From contig NZ_FONV01000001.1 of assembly GCF_900113015.1 (NCBI RefSeq), positions 372,001-436,000 of the forward strand: 64,000 bases of DNA, read 5' to 3'. The stretch comes from Actinoplanes philippinensis (lineage in GTDB: Bacteria; Actinomycetota; Actinomycetes; Mycobacteriales; Micromonosporaceae). Below the pieces are notes generated by a model. It was not told the DNA's origin, ran no database searches, and was given only the letters and a program-made list of their open reading frames with translations. Shown one piece after another: positions 41,819-50,352 of this stretch (its first letter is position 1; the number at the start of each line of letters is the position of its first letter). Position numbers and translations under genes: made by a program.

Positions 41819-42585
41819 CGACGTTGGCCCCGCCGCTCGCGCGGCACAGCGCTGCCCTGGCCAAGCGCAGCCTGATCAAGACGATGCGCACGCCGGAGGC
41901 GCTGATCGACGTCACCATCCAGCCGGTGATCTTCCTGCTGCTGTTCACGTATCTGTTCGGCGGCGCGATCACCGGCGACCGCCACACCTACCTGCAGTTC
42001 CTGCTGCCCGGCATGCTGGCGCAGTCGCTGGCGATGGGTGGCGTGGCGCTCGGGCAGAACCTGAACGCCGACATCGAGAAGGGCGTGTTCGACAGGTTCC
42101 GGTCGCTGCCGATCTCCCGGGCCGCGCCGCTGGTCGGGGCGGTGCTGGCGGACGTGGTGCGTTACCTGAGCGTGTGCGTGGTGCTGCTGCTCTTCGGCTC
42201 GATCATGGGCTTCCGGGTGGAGACCGGGTTCCTGCCGGCGGTCGCCGCGGTGGCGCTGTCGATCGGGTTCGGCCTGTGCTTCTGCTGGATCTCGGTGTGG
42301 GTCGGCATGATGGTCCGCACCTCGGGCGCGGTGCAGGGCGTGATGTTCCTGCTGGTGCTGCCGCTGACGTTCGGCTCGCCGGTGTTCGTCGCGACGGACA
42401 CGCTGCCGGGCTGGCTGCAGGCGTTCGTGTCGGTCAACCCGATCACGCCGCTGGTCAAGACGATCCGGGGACTGCTGATCGGCGGACCGGTGGCCGGCCC
42501 GCTGACGACCACCCTGATGTTCATGGCCGGGCTGCTGGTGATCTTCGTGCCGCTGGCGCTGCGCGCCTACTCACGCCGGGCCTGA
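41815..42585 (+). CDS. ABC-2 type permease, DrrB family
   Basis: 256 residues overlapping the ATPase stop by 4 bp. Six TM helices with the DrrB/ABC-2 signature: LIKTMRTPEALIDVTIQPVIFLLLFTYLFGG, then EKGVFDRFRSLPISR coupling helix, then NPITPLVKTIRGLL. It forms the membrane channel of the exporter. The 3' end overlaps the convergent SARP gene by 15 bp. Confidence 0.9.
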   Translation: MTTLAPPLARHSAALAKRSLIKTMRTPEALIDVTIQPVIFLLLFTYLFGGAITGDRHTYLQFLLPGMLAQSLAMGGVALGQNLNADIEKGVFDRFRSLPISRAAPLVGAVLADVVRYLSVCVVLLLFGSIMGFRVETGFLPAVAAVALSIGFGLCFCWISVWVGMMVRTSGAVQGVMFLLVLPLTFGSPVFVATDTLPGWLQAFVSVNPITPLVKTIRGLLIGGPVAGPLTTTLMFMAGLLVIFVPLALRAYSRRA

Positions 42586-45500
42586 GCCGATGGCGAGCCG
42601 CGCGGGGTCGATCAGGCTCTGCGCGGCTGCCGTCTCCAGGTTCCAGCCGGCGGCGTACGCCTCCCCGAACCCCTCCTCGCCCAGAGCGGCCCGGACCCGC
42701 GTGGCCACCGTGGTCACGTCGAGGGCGGTGTGGTCGTGGGCGCCGCGCAGCCGGGCCGCCGCGCCGAGCAGCGCCGCCGCCTCACGGGGCAGCCCCCGCT
42801 GCACGGCCAGCCCGCCGGCGGCGACCGCGACCAGCGCGAGGATCGGCATGTCCTGCGTCTGCACGGCCGCCGGATAGGCCATGGCCAGCGCCTTCTCGGC
42901 GGTGTCGAGATCGTTCCGGCGGACCGCGAGGGAGGCCCGGACGGCGCCGACGATCGCGCAGCCGTGATCGCCGCCGAGCAACAGCCGCATGTCCGCCTCC
43001 TCCGGGCCGTCGATGCCCATCCCGGCGCCGGCCCGGTCGATCAGCTCGGTGGCCCGGTCGAGGTCGCCGAGCCAGATCATCATCCCGGCTTCGAGGGCGT
43101 CGACGAGCAGCCGCATCTCGCCGGAGTCGGAGCGTTCGGCGCGGCCGCGGGCCTGCGCGATGGCGGCGCGGGCCTCGTCCGTCTCGCCGCGCCGCATGTG
43201 CAGGTCGGCCCAGCGCAGGTCGATGAAGATCTCGTCGGCGATGTCGAGGGAGCCGAACTCGGCGGCCAGGCCACGCGCGGCCCGCAGGTCGGCCAGCGCC
43301 CCGTCGAGGTCGCCGTCGTACTGCCGGACCAGCGCGCGCAACGGCAGCACGGTGGCCTGCCCCCAGCGGTCGCCGAGAGCGCGGAACCCGTCCAGCGCCG
43401 CGGCCGCCTCCCGGCCCATCTGGTCGACGTCGCCGTTGTTCTCGGCGATCTGGGCGCGCATCATGTGCGCCATCGCCGACAGCCAGCGGTCCGGTCCGCC
43501 GATCAGGCGGTTGACACGCTGCTCGGCCAGCTCGTTGTCACCGGCGAAGTAGAGGATGAACGCGGCGATCGCCCCGGCCGGGCCGGGCAGCTCCGGGTGC
43601 GCGGCGAGCCGGTCGGCGAGGGCCCGGACCCGGTCGCGGCGCTGGGCGGCGGTCTCGGTCAGCAGCCCCGGCTCGGTGCCGGTGCGGTTGAGCACGAGGA
43701 CCGCCTCGGCGCTGTCGACCGCCACCGGGTCGGCCTCGCCGGGCACGGCCAGCGCCTCGGCCAGCCAGTAGGCGGCGTCCGCGTGCCGGCCGAACATCTG
43801 CCAATACCACCCCAGGTCGAGCGCGAGCGACAGCGCGGCCCGGGCGTCCTCGATGTCGCAGAAGTGGCGCAGCGCGGCGAGCGTGTTGTCGTACTCCGCG
43901 CGCATCAGCCGTAGCGCCTCCACCTGGGCCGCGGTGCGCAGACGCCGGTCGTACTCGCTGACGAGCACGGCCAGGTGCCGGGCGGCCAGGTCGCGGACGG
44001 ACTCGAGGGCGCCCTGCTCGGCGAGACGCCCGATGCCGTACTCCCGGATCGTCTCCAGCATCCGGTACCGCCCGCCGGGCGCGAGCTGCAGCAGTGACCG
44101 GTCGACGAGCGCGGCGAGCAGGTCGGTGACGGTCGCGGCGTTGCCACTGAGCGCGGCGGCGGTCGAGACGGTGACACCGCCGGGCAGCACGGCGATCCGC
44201 TCGGCCAGGGTCCGCTCGTCGTCGGCGAGCAGGTTCCAGCTCCAGGTGATCACCGCGTGCAGGGTCCGGTGCCGCGGCTGGGCCGTCCGGTTCCCGCTGG
44301 TCAGCAGCCGGAACCTGTCGGACAGGCCGGCGGCCAGGCCGGCCAGGCCGAGGGTGCGCAGCCGGGCCGCGGCCAGCTCCAGGGCGAGCGGCAGGCCGTC
44401 CAGCCCGCGAACGATCCGCACCACGTCACCGACGGTGACGTCGTCGACGGTGAAATCCGGCCGGACCGCGGCGGCCCGCTCGGCGAACAGCCGCACCGCG
44501 GGCGCTGCGGCGGCCTCGGCGGCGCCGTCACCGATCGCCGGCAGGCCGAGCGGGCCCAGCGGCACCAGCGACTCGCCGTCGACGGCGAGCGGCTCCCGGC
44601 TGGTGGCCAGCACCCGCAGCCGCGGGCAGCGCACGAGCAACGCGCTGACCAGGTGCGCGACCGCGTCGATCAGGTGCTCGCAGTTGTCGACGACGAGCAG
44701 GATCTGCCGCCCGTACAGCCCCTCGGCGAGCACGTCGACGTCACCGCGGCCGTCGGCCCGGAGCCGGTTGGGGGTCTCGAACAGCGCCGACCCGCGCAGC
44801 CCGGCCGCCGCGACCACGGCGGCGCCGACCTTCGCCGCCTCGGTCACCGACGCGAGATCCACCAGCCAGACACCGTCACGGAACGCGTCGGTCCGGCGCC
44901 GCGCGGCCTCCACCGCGAGCCGCGTCTTCCCGGCGCCGCCGGGGCCGAGCACGGTCACCAGACGCCCGGCGGCGAGCAGCGCGTCGATCCGCGCGAGATC
45001 GTCGGCCCGGCCGACGAAACTGGTGAGCGGTTCCGGCAGGTTGGTCGGCGGCGGGTCGAATCCCTTCTCCGGTACGGCCGTCGCGCCCCCCGGTCGCGCA
45101 AGAGGCGGTGTCCCGCGCAACAGCGTGAGGTGGCGGTCCCGCAGCGCCTCCCCCGGGTCGGCGCCGAGCTGATCGCCGAGCGCGGCCCGCACCCGCTCGT
45201 AGACGGCGAGCGCGTCGGCCTGCCGCCCCAGGGCGGTGAGAGCGTCGATGAGCAGCGCCGCGAGCCTCTCGTTCAGCGGGTGCTCGGCGATCGCCCCGGT
45301 CAGCCGGGCCGCCGCCCGCTCCGCCGAGCCGAGCGCGATCTCCGCCTCGGCCAGGTCGGCGACCGCCTCGACGAGAACCTGCCCGAGCCGGACCGCCTGC
45401 GCCGGCGCGACCTCGGCCAGCTCCGGCGCGAGGTGCCCGCCGACGACGGCCTCGCCGAGCGGACCGGCCGCGCCCGCCGGATCACCGGCCCGCAGGCACT

Positions 45501-45846
45501 CCCGGCCGGCCGCGGCGAGCCTCTCGAACCGCAGGACGTCGACGTCGTCGGGCTGAACCGCCAGCCGGTAGCCGCCCTCGGCCTGGGTGACGGTGTCGCC
45601 GCCACCGAGCATCCGCCGCAGCCGGGAGATCAGCGACTGCAGCGCGTTGGCCGGGTCGGTGGGCTGCTCCTGCGGCCAGAGCGCCTCGACGAGCAGCCCC
45701 GGCGCGACCGGCCGGCCCCCGGCGACGGCGAGCCGGGCGATCAGCCCGCGCAGCCGGGCGCCCGAGATCGGCAGCTCAGCGCCGCCACGGGTGACCCGCA
45801 GCCCGCCGAGCAGCCGCACCCACAGCCGGTCCCCGTCCCCATTCAC
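42571..45846 (-). CDS. AfsR/SARP-type transcriptional regulator (BTAD-NB-ARC-TPR)
   Basis: 1091 residues from a GTG at 45846; the open frame continues upstream but without family-like sequence. Domains: OmpR-like winged helix (1-~95, LWVRLLGGLRVTRGG), BTAD (~100-245), NB-ARC ATPase with P-loop GPGGAGKT (301-308) and LLVVDNCEH, then a long TPR-like helical C-terminus. Such regulators switch on antibiotic or morphological genes, controlled by ATP/phosphorylation. The convergent DrrAB-type exporter is a possible target, but no biosynthetic genes lie nearby. Confidence 0.88.
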   Translation of the reverse strand: MNGDGDRLWVRLLGGLRVTRGGAELPISGARLRGLIARLAVAGGRPVAPGLLVEALWPQEQPTDPANALQSLISRLRRMLGGGDTVTQAEGGYRLAVQPDDVDVLRFERLAAAGRECLRAGDPAGAAGPLGEAVVGGHLAPELAEVAPAQAVRLGQVLVEAVADLAEAEIALGSAERAAARLTGAIAEHPLNERLAALLIDALTALGRQADALAVYERVRAALGDQLGADPGEALRDRHLTLLRGTPPLARPGGATAVPEKGFDPPPTNLPEPLTSFVGRADDLARIDALLAAGRLVTVLGPGGAGKTRLAVEAARRRTDAFRDGVWLVDLASVTEAAKVGAAVVAAAGLRGSALFETPNRLRADGRGDVDVLAEGLYGRQILLVVDNCEHLIDAVAHLVSALLVRCPRLRVLATSREPLAVDGESLVPLGPLGLPAIGDGAAEAAAAPAVRLFAERAAAVRPDFTVDDVTVGDVVRIVRGLDGLPLALELAAARLRTLGLAGLAAGLSDRFRLLTSGNRTAQPRHRTLHAVITWSWNLLADDERTLAERIAVLPGGVTVSTAAALSGNAATVTDLLAALVDRSLLQLAPGGRYRMLETIREYGIGRLAEQGALESVRDLAARHLAVLVSEYDRRLRTAAQVEALRLMRAEYDNTLAALRHFCDIEDARAALSLALDLGWYWQMFGRHADAAYWLAEALAVPGEADPVAVDSAEAVLVLNRTGTEPGLLTETAAQRRDRVRALADRLAAHPELPGPAGAIAAFILYFAGDNELAEQRVNRLIGGPDRWLSAMAHMMRAQIAENNGDVDQMGREAAAALDGFRALGDRWGQATVLPLRALVRQYDGDLDGALADLRAARGLAAEFGSLDIADEIFIDLRWADLHMRRGETDEARAAIAQARGRAERSDSGEMRLLVDALEAGMMIWLGDLDRATELIDRAGAGMGIDGPEEADMRLLLGGDHGCAIVGAVRASLAVRRNDLDTAEKALAMAYPAAVQTQDMPILALVAVAAGGLAVQRGLPREAAALLGAAARLRGAHDHTALDVTTVATRVRAALGEEGFGEAYAAGWNLETAAAQSLIDPARLAIGSGPA

Positions 45847-46048
45847 GACACCGATCCTGCCGCGCCGCGTCCACCCACCCCAAATCGGGAGCCCCGGTGA
45901 GAGCACCACCGGCACTTCGTGCGGGCGTTCATAGCGGGCCGGATGTTCCGGGAGTTCGTGACCGCAGGTTCCGGAAAGGTCGCCCGGACCGGCGGTTCTG
46001 CGGCGATCAGGCCTCGGCCGGGCGTCCCGGCTTCCTAGGCTCCACCGC

Positions 46049-46672
46049 ATGCGAAGGATCATTCTGGCGGTCGCCGCGACCGCAGCCGTGACACTGCCCG
46101 CCGCCCCCGCGTCCGCGGGGCCGCCCACCCTCGACGACCTGCGGAAAGGGCTGCTGACCGAGGCCGAGGCGCCGGCCGGGTGGCACTCGCTGGGCGAGCC
46201 GTCGAACGAGCGGCTGCCCATCCCGCGGAACCGGAGCCTGTGCGAGGACGATCAGCCCGCCGGGGAGGAGTCCGCGACCACGGCGGCGATCGGGTACTTC
46301 TCGGAGGACGACGGGACGAGTCTCGCCATGGGCGTCGCCGCGCCGGGCGCCTCCAACGCCCTGGCGTTCATCCAGGCGCTGGAGAAGACGATCACCCGCT
46401 GCCCGTCGCAGGGGTCGGGCGACGACCTCACCACGATCACCCGGCTCGAGGTGCCGGCCTTCGGGGACGCCGCGACCGGGGTCCGCGTCGAGGAGACCGG
46501 CGACGGCGATCAGGACCGGGACCTGACCGTCGCGGTGACCGACGGCGACGTGCTGGTGGTCTTCGAGATGATCGACGGCGACCGGGCCGACGAGACGGAC
46601 TTCCTGGCCTTCGTGGACGCGGGGATGCTCAAGCTCGCCGAGGCCGGTGGCGGTCAGTTCTCGGCGGCGTAG
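46049..46672 (+). CDS. secreted hypothetical protein
   Basis: 207 residues: a Sec signal peptide (MRRIILAVAATAAVTLPAAPASA, cleavage after ASA at 23) and a mature acidic domain beginning LLTEAEAPAGWHSLGEP, a start shared by actinobacterial secreted/sensor-domain proteins of unknown role. Two cysteines (~66 and ~118) could form a disulfide. It overlaps the convergent trkA-like gene by 19 bp. Confidence 0.75.
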   Translation: MRRIILAVAATAAVTLPAAPASAGPPTLDDLRKGLLTEAEAPAGWHSLGEPSNERLPIPRNRSLCEDDQPAGEESATTAAIGYFSEDDGTSLAMGVAAPGASNALAFIQALEKTITRCPSQGSGDDLTTITRLEVPAFGDAATGVRVEETGDGDQDRDLTVAVTDGDVLVVFEMIDGDRADETDFLAFVDAGMLKLAEAGGGQFSAA

Positions 46673-47325
46673 GCCTCGACCTTCGCGGTGTCGCCGGCGA
46701 CGATCAGCACCGCGTTCTCCGGCACCACGGTCTCGGGCCGGGCGTACACGAAATCCTCGCCGGGCCGTTTGGTGCCGACCACCGTGACGCCCCACTTCGA
46801 CCGCAACCCGATGGCGGCGAGGGTGCGCCCGGCGGCGCCGCGCGGCGCCCGGACCTTGGCGATGGCGAAGCCGTCGTCGAACTCGATGTAGTCCAGCATC
46901 CGGCCGGAGATCAGGTGGCCGACCCGCTCGCCCATCTCCGTCTCGGGGAAGACGACGTGGTCGGCGCCGACCGAGGCGAGGATCTTGCCGTGCTTGACGC
47001 TGGTGGCCTTGGCCCAGATCTCCGGGACACCGATCTCGGTGAGCGTGAGCACGGTGAGGACGCTGGTCTCCAGGTTGGTGCCGATGCCGACGACGGCCCG
47101 GCCGAACTCGTGCACCCCGAGCTGGCGCAGCGCCTCCTCGTCGGTGGAGTCGGCCTCGGCGACCTGGGTGAGACGGTCCGACCAGTCCTGGACGATGCGC
47201 GGGTCGGAGTCGACGCCGAGGACCTCGTAGCCGAGCTCGATCAGCGACTCGGCGACGGCGCCGCCGAACCGGCCCAGGCCGATCACCGCGACGTGCGAGC
47301 CCGCGGGCAGTTTCTCGTCAGCCAA
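46654..47325 (-). CDS. TrkA/KtrA-type potassium channel regulatory subunit
   Basis: 223 residues from a TTG at 47325 that overlaps the trkH-like gene by 8 bp. RCK_N Rossmann domain with GLGRFGGAVAESL and the ribose-binding Asp at GVDSDP; RCK_C domain from ~145 on. It gates the TrkH/KtrB channel in response to nucleotides (ATP/ADP/NAD) or c-di-AMP. Confidence 0.9.
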   Translation of the reverse strand: MADEKLPAGSHVAVIGLGRFGGAVAESLIELGYEVLGVDSDPRIVQDWSDRLTQVAEADSTDEEALRQLGVHEFGRAVVGIGTNLETSVLTVLTLTEIGVPEIWAKATSVKHGKILASVGADHVVFPETEMGERVGHLISGRMLDYIEFDDGFAIAKVRAPRGAAGRTLAAIGLRSKWGVTVVGTKRPGEDFVYARPETVVPENAVLIVAGDTAKVEAYAAEN

Positions 47326-48664
47326 CGAGGGGTCTCTCCTCCGGGTAGCGGTAGTGGCGGCGCCGGGTGTTCAGCGCGATCGCCGTGCCGACCGCGATCG
47401 TGCCGACCCGGCCGACATACATCAGCACGACCAGCACGATCTGCGCGGACGGGGGCAGGCCCGGGGTGACGCCGGTGCTCAGGCCGACCGTCGCGAAGGC
47501 CGACGTGACCTCGAACAACGCCCGGTCGAACGGGATGTCGTCGGTCAGCGCGTCCAGCGCCACGGTACCGGTGGCGACCAGCGCGACACCCATCAGGGCC
47601 ACCGTGACGGCCTGCCGCTGGGTCTCCTCGGCGATCCGGCGTTTGCGGATCACCACGTCCGGCTCGCCGCGCATCTCCGCCCAGATCACGTAGCCGAGCA
47701 GCATGAACGTGGTCAGCTTGATGCCGCCGGCGGTGCTCGCGCTGCCGCCGCCGATGAACATCAGCCCGTTGGTGACGGCGATCGTCTCGCTGTTCATCCG
47801 ACTGAGGTCGACGCTGTTGAAGCCGCCGGACCGGGTCATCACGTCCTGCGTGAACGCGGCCAGCATCTTGCCCGGGGTGCTCAGCGGGCCGAGCGTGCCC
47901 GGGTTGCGCCACTCGAAGGCCAGGAAGACCAGGAAACCGACGGCCGACAGCACCAGGCTTCCGGCCACCGTCAGGAAGGTGTGGGTCGACCAGCATCCGG
48001 GGGTACGCCACTCGCGCGCCAGCTCGAACAGGACCGGGAAGCCGATCGACCCGGCCAGCACGCCGAACGCCAGCGGCAGGCAGATCCACGGATCCGTGAC
48101 GAACCGGATCAGGCTGTCCGGGTAGAGGGCGAACCCCGCGTTGTTGAACGCCTGCACGGCATGGAACACGGCCTCCCACAACGCGCGGCCGAACGAGTAG
48201 CCGTACCCCGCCCACAGACGGACCGTGACCACGACGGCGATGAGCCCCTCCGCGACCGCCATGACCGCCGCCACCCGGACCAGGACGCCGACCATGTTGC
48301 CGCCGGTGAGGCCGGCGCTCTCGGCCTGCGCCAGCAGGCGGCCGCGGAGGCCGAGCCGGCGCGAGACCAGCAGGCTGAGCAGGGTGGCCAGGGTCATGAT
48401 GCCGAAGCCGCCGATCTGCGACAGCACGGTCAGCAGCACGTGGCCGAAGGTCGACCAGTAGGTCGGGGTGTCCACCACCGAGAGGCCGGTGACGCACACC
48501 GCGGACGCGGCGGTGAACAACGCGGTGACGAACGGCGCGCTGCCGGGCTCGGCGCGGGCGGCCGGCAGCATCATCAGGCCGGTGCCGGCGATGATCAGGG
48601 CGAGGAACGCGAGCGGCACGATTCGAGCCGGGTGCCGCCAGGGTGATCGCGCCCGATGAGTCAT
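47318..48664 (-). CDS. TrkH/KtrB-type potassium uptake channel subunit
   Basis: 448 residues from the ATG at 48664. Four M1-P-M2 repeats; selectivity-filter-like segments include TAASAVCVTGLSVVDT, FNNAGFALYP, TRSGGFNSVDL and FATVGLSTG, each with the conserved glycine. Membrane K+ (or Na+/K+) uptake with the TrkA-like partner, coupled by an 8-bp gene overlap. Upstream I looked for a c-di-AMP riboswitch and saw no matching motif. Confidence 0.9.
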   Translation of the reverse strand: MTHRARSPWRHPARIVPLAFLALIIAGTGLMMLPAARAEPGSAPFVTALFTAASAVCVTGLSVVDTPTYWSTFGHVLLTVLSQIGGFGIMTLATLLSLLVSRRLGLRGRLLAQAESAGLTGGNMVGVLVRVAAVMAVAEGLIAVVVTVRLWAGYGYSFGRALWEAVFHAVQAFNNAGFALYPDSLIRFVTDPWICLPLAFGVLAGSIGFPVLFELAREWRTPGCWSTHTFLTVAGSLVLSAVGFLVFLAFEWRNPGTLGPLSTPGKMLAAFTQDVMTRSGGFNSVDLSRMNSETIAVTNGLMFIGGGSASTAGGIKLTTFMLLGYVIWAEMRGEPDVVIRKRRIAEETQRQAVTVALMGVALVATGTVALDALTDDIPFDRALFEVTSAFATVGLSTGVTPGLPPSAQIVLVVLMYVGRVGTIAVGTAIALNTRRRHYRYPEERPLVG

Positions 48665-48868
48665 ATCACCCGATGTGCGCCCGCGCTCGGCGAGGCGTCC
48701 CGATCGGCTGGTCACTGCCGCTCCGGGCGGGTGCCGGCTCGACAGCGACGCTACGATGCGGGTACGGCGTCGCGGGCGGTCCCCACCGGCTGCGACGGTG
48801 GACACGTCGCGGTCGGTGACCGGATTTCACATTCGCCGGTTATCCTCCTCCGCCGGGGAGGACAACAC

Positions 48869-50347
48869 ATGAAACTCGTACGGGGGATGCTCGCGGGCAT
48901 TCTGGGCATCGCGGTCGGTGCCGGGCTCACGGCCTGCGGGCCGATCGGGGTGCCCGAGTCGAAGCTGGTCGAGCCCGGCGGCGACGCCGAGTTCGCCCTG
49001 GACGGCCTGGTCCGCTTCAGCGTGCCCGACGGGGGCGGCCGGGGCGACATCAGGGTCCGCTTCGGGGTGGAGCCGCTGCCCGCGGACCGCCCGGCGCCGC
49101 CCGGGATCATCACGGTCGGCGACATGGTCACCATGACGGCGGAGGGTGACCTGACCAGGGGCCGGATCGCCATCGACTACGCCGAGCTGCCGTCCGGGGT
49201 CCGCCCCGAGATGCTCAACGTCTTCGGCTGGTCCGCCGACCTCGGTGGCTGGGTGCCACTGACCGCCTCGGTCACCGACGCGGTCGATCGCACGGTCGCC
49301 GGCGACACCGTCCTGTTCGACAGTTTCGTGATCGGCACCTGGCGGCTCACCACCGACGCGACCGGTGACTCCGTCACCACCCACGCGGGTGCGGTCCTGC
49401 CGATCAAGGCCGGCACCGACCGGACCTTCTGGGCGTACGCGCGGGCCGCCGCGGTCACCTCCCTGGCCGACGCCGTCGAGCACCTGGCCGGGCCGCCGGA
49501 GCCGATCTCCTGCGACCCGAAGGCCCCCGGCATCACCGTCAAGGCAGTCTCCACCCCGGCCGGCCGGATCGACGCGTGCGTGCTCGCCGGCACCGGATCC
49601 CAGCAGGTCCGGGTCCGCAACCGGCTGCCGTTCCCGCTCCTGCTGGACCTGCCGGCGGACGGGCGGGTCCGCCCGGTCGTCGACACCCAGGCCGCCGCCG
49701 ACACCCCGGACGCGCTGGACGGCATCCGGGACACCATGCTCACCTACCTGACCGGCGCCGTCGCGGTCGGCGGCGGCCAGACCGTCACCCTGGAGCTGCA
49801 GCCCGGCGCCCGCGGCCCGGTCCAGCTGACCGGCCGCCTCGACTGGTCGGTGGTCGCCCTGGAGGCCGGTCTGCGCCAGCTGGACCTGTTCCTGCCGGAC
49901 AGCCGGGCGCTGCGCCCGCGGACCGCCGAGGCGCTGCTGCTGGCCCACACCGAGCACGGGGCCGCGGCCCGGGACGCGCTCGCCGCCGGTGACGCCGCCG
50001 CGCCCGCCGTGCAGGACCTGCTGCGCGCCGCGGGCCTCACCGGCGCCGGCCGCAGCGTCGCCGACCTGTTCCAGTTCGGCTCGTGCGTGCTGGACCGCAC
50101 CGCCACCGCGGCGGGCGCGAGCCAGGACGTGCTGGTCGCGCTGCGCACCGCCGGGCCGACCGTCACCGTGTTCACCAGCGAGTGCCTCAACCGGATCTAC
50201 GAGAAGTACCTGCCGGAGGCGAGCCGGTCGATCAAGTCGATCCAGGACACGCTCCGGGCCACCACCGGCGCGATCCGCAACGCCGTTCCGAAGGCCGACC
50301 GCAAGCGGGGGAACGGGCAGGTCACCATCACGCTGACGCCGCGCTGA
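48869..50347 (+). CDS. lipoprotein of unknown function
   Basis: 492 residues, ATG at 48869 after GGGGAGGAC. Lipoprotein signal peptide with lipobox LTAC (Cys ~25). The mature part has no domain I recognise: a beta-rich N-terminal half (GDMVTMTAEGDLTRGRIAIDY; FGWSADLGGWVPL) and a helical C-terminal third with a Lys/Arg tail. Anchored outside the membrane. Tail-to-tail with the NACHT gene, only 5 bp apart. Confidence 0.65.
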   Translation: MKLVRGMLAGILGIAVGAGLTACGPIGVPESKLVEPGGDAEFALDGLVRFSVPDGGGRGDIRVRFGVEPLPADRPAPPGIITVGDMVTMTAEGDLTRGRIAIDYAELPSGVRPEMLNVFGWSADLGGWVPLTASVTDAVDRTVAGDTVLFDSFVIGTWRLTTDATGDSVTTHAGAVLPIKAGTDRTFWAYARAAAVTSLADAVEHLAGPPEPISCDPKAPGITVKAVSTPAGRIDACVLAGTGSQQVRVRNRLPFPLLLDLPADGRVRPVVDTQAAADTPDALDGIRDTMLTYLTGAVAVGGGQTVTLELQPGARGPVQLTGRLDWSVVALEAGLRQLDLFLPDSRALRPRTAEALLLAHTEHGAAARDALAAGDAAAPAVQDLLRAAGLTGAGRSVADLFQFGSCVLDRTATAAGASQDVLVALRTAGPTVTVFTSECLNRIYEKYLPEASRSIKSIQDTLRATTGAIRNAVPKADRKRGNGQVTITLTPR

Positions 50348-50352
50348 CCGGA

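Noticed and set aside
48665..48868. Possible c-di-AMP (ydaO-type) riboswitch ahead of the TrkH gene
   Set aside because: None of the conserved motif elements could be found in this 204-bp gap, and the gap is shared with a divergent lipoprotein gene.
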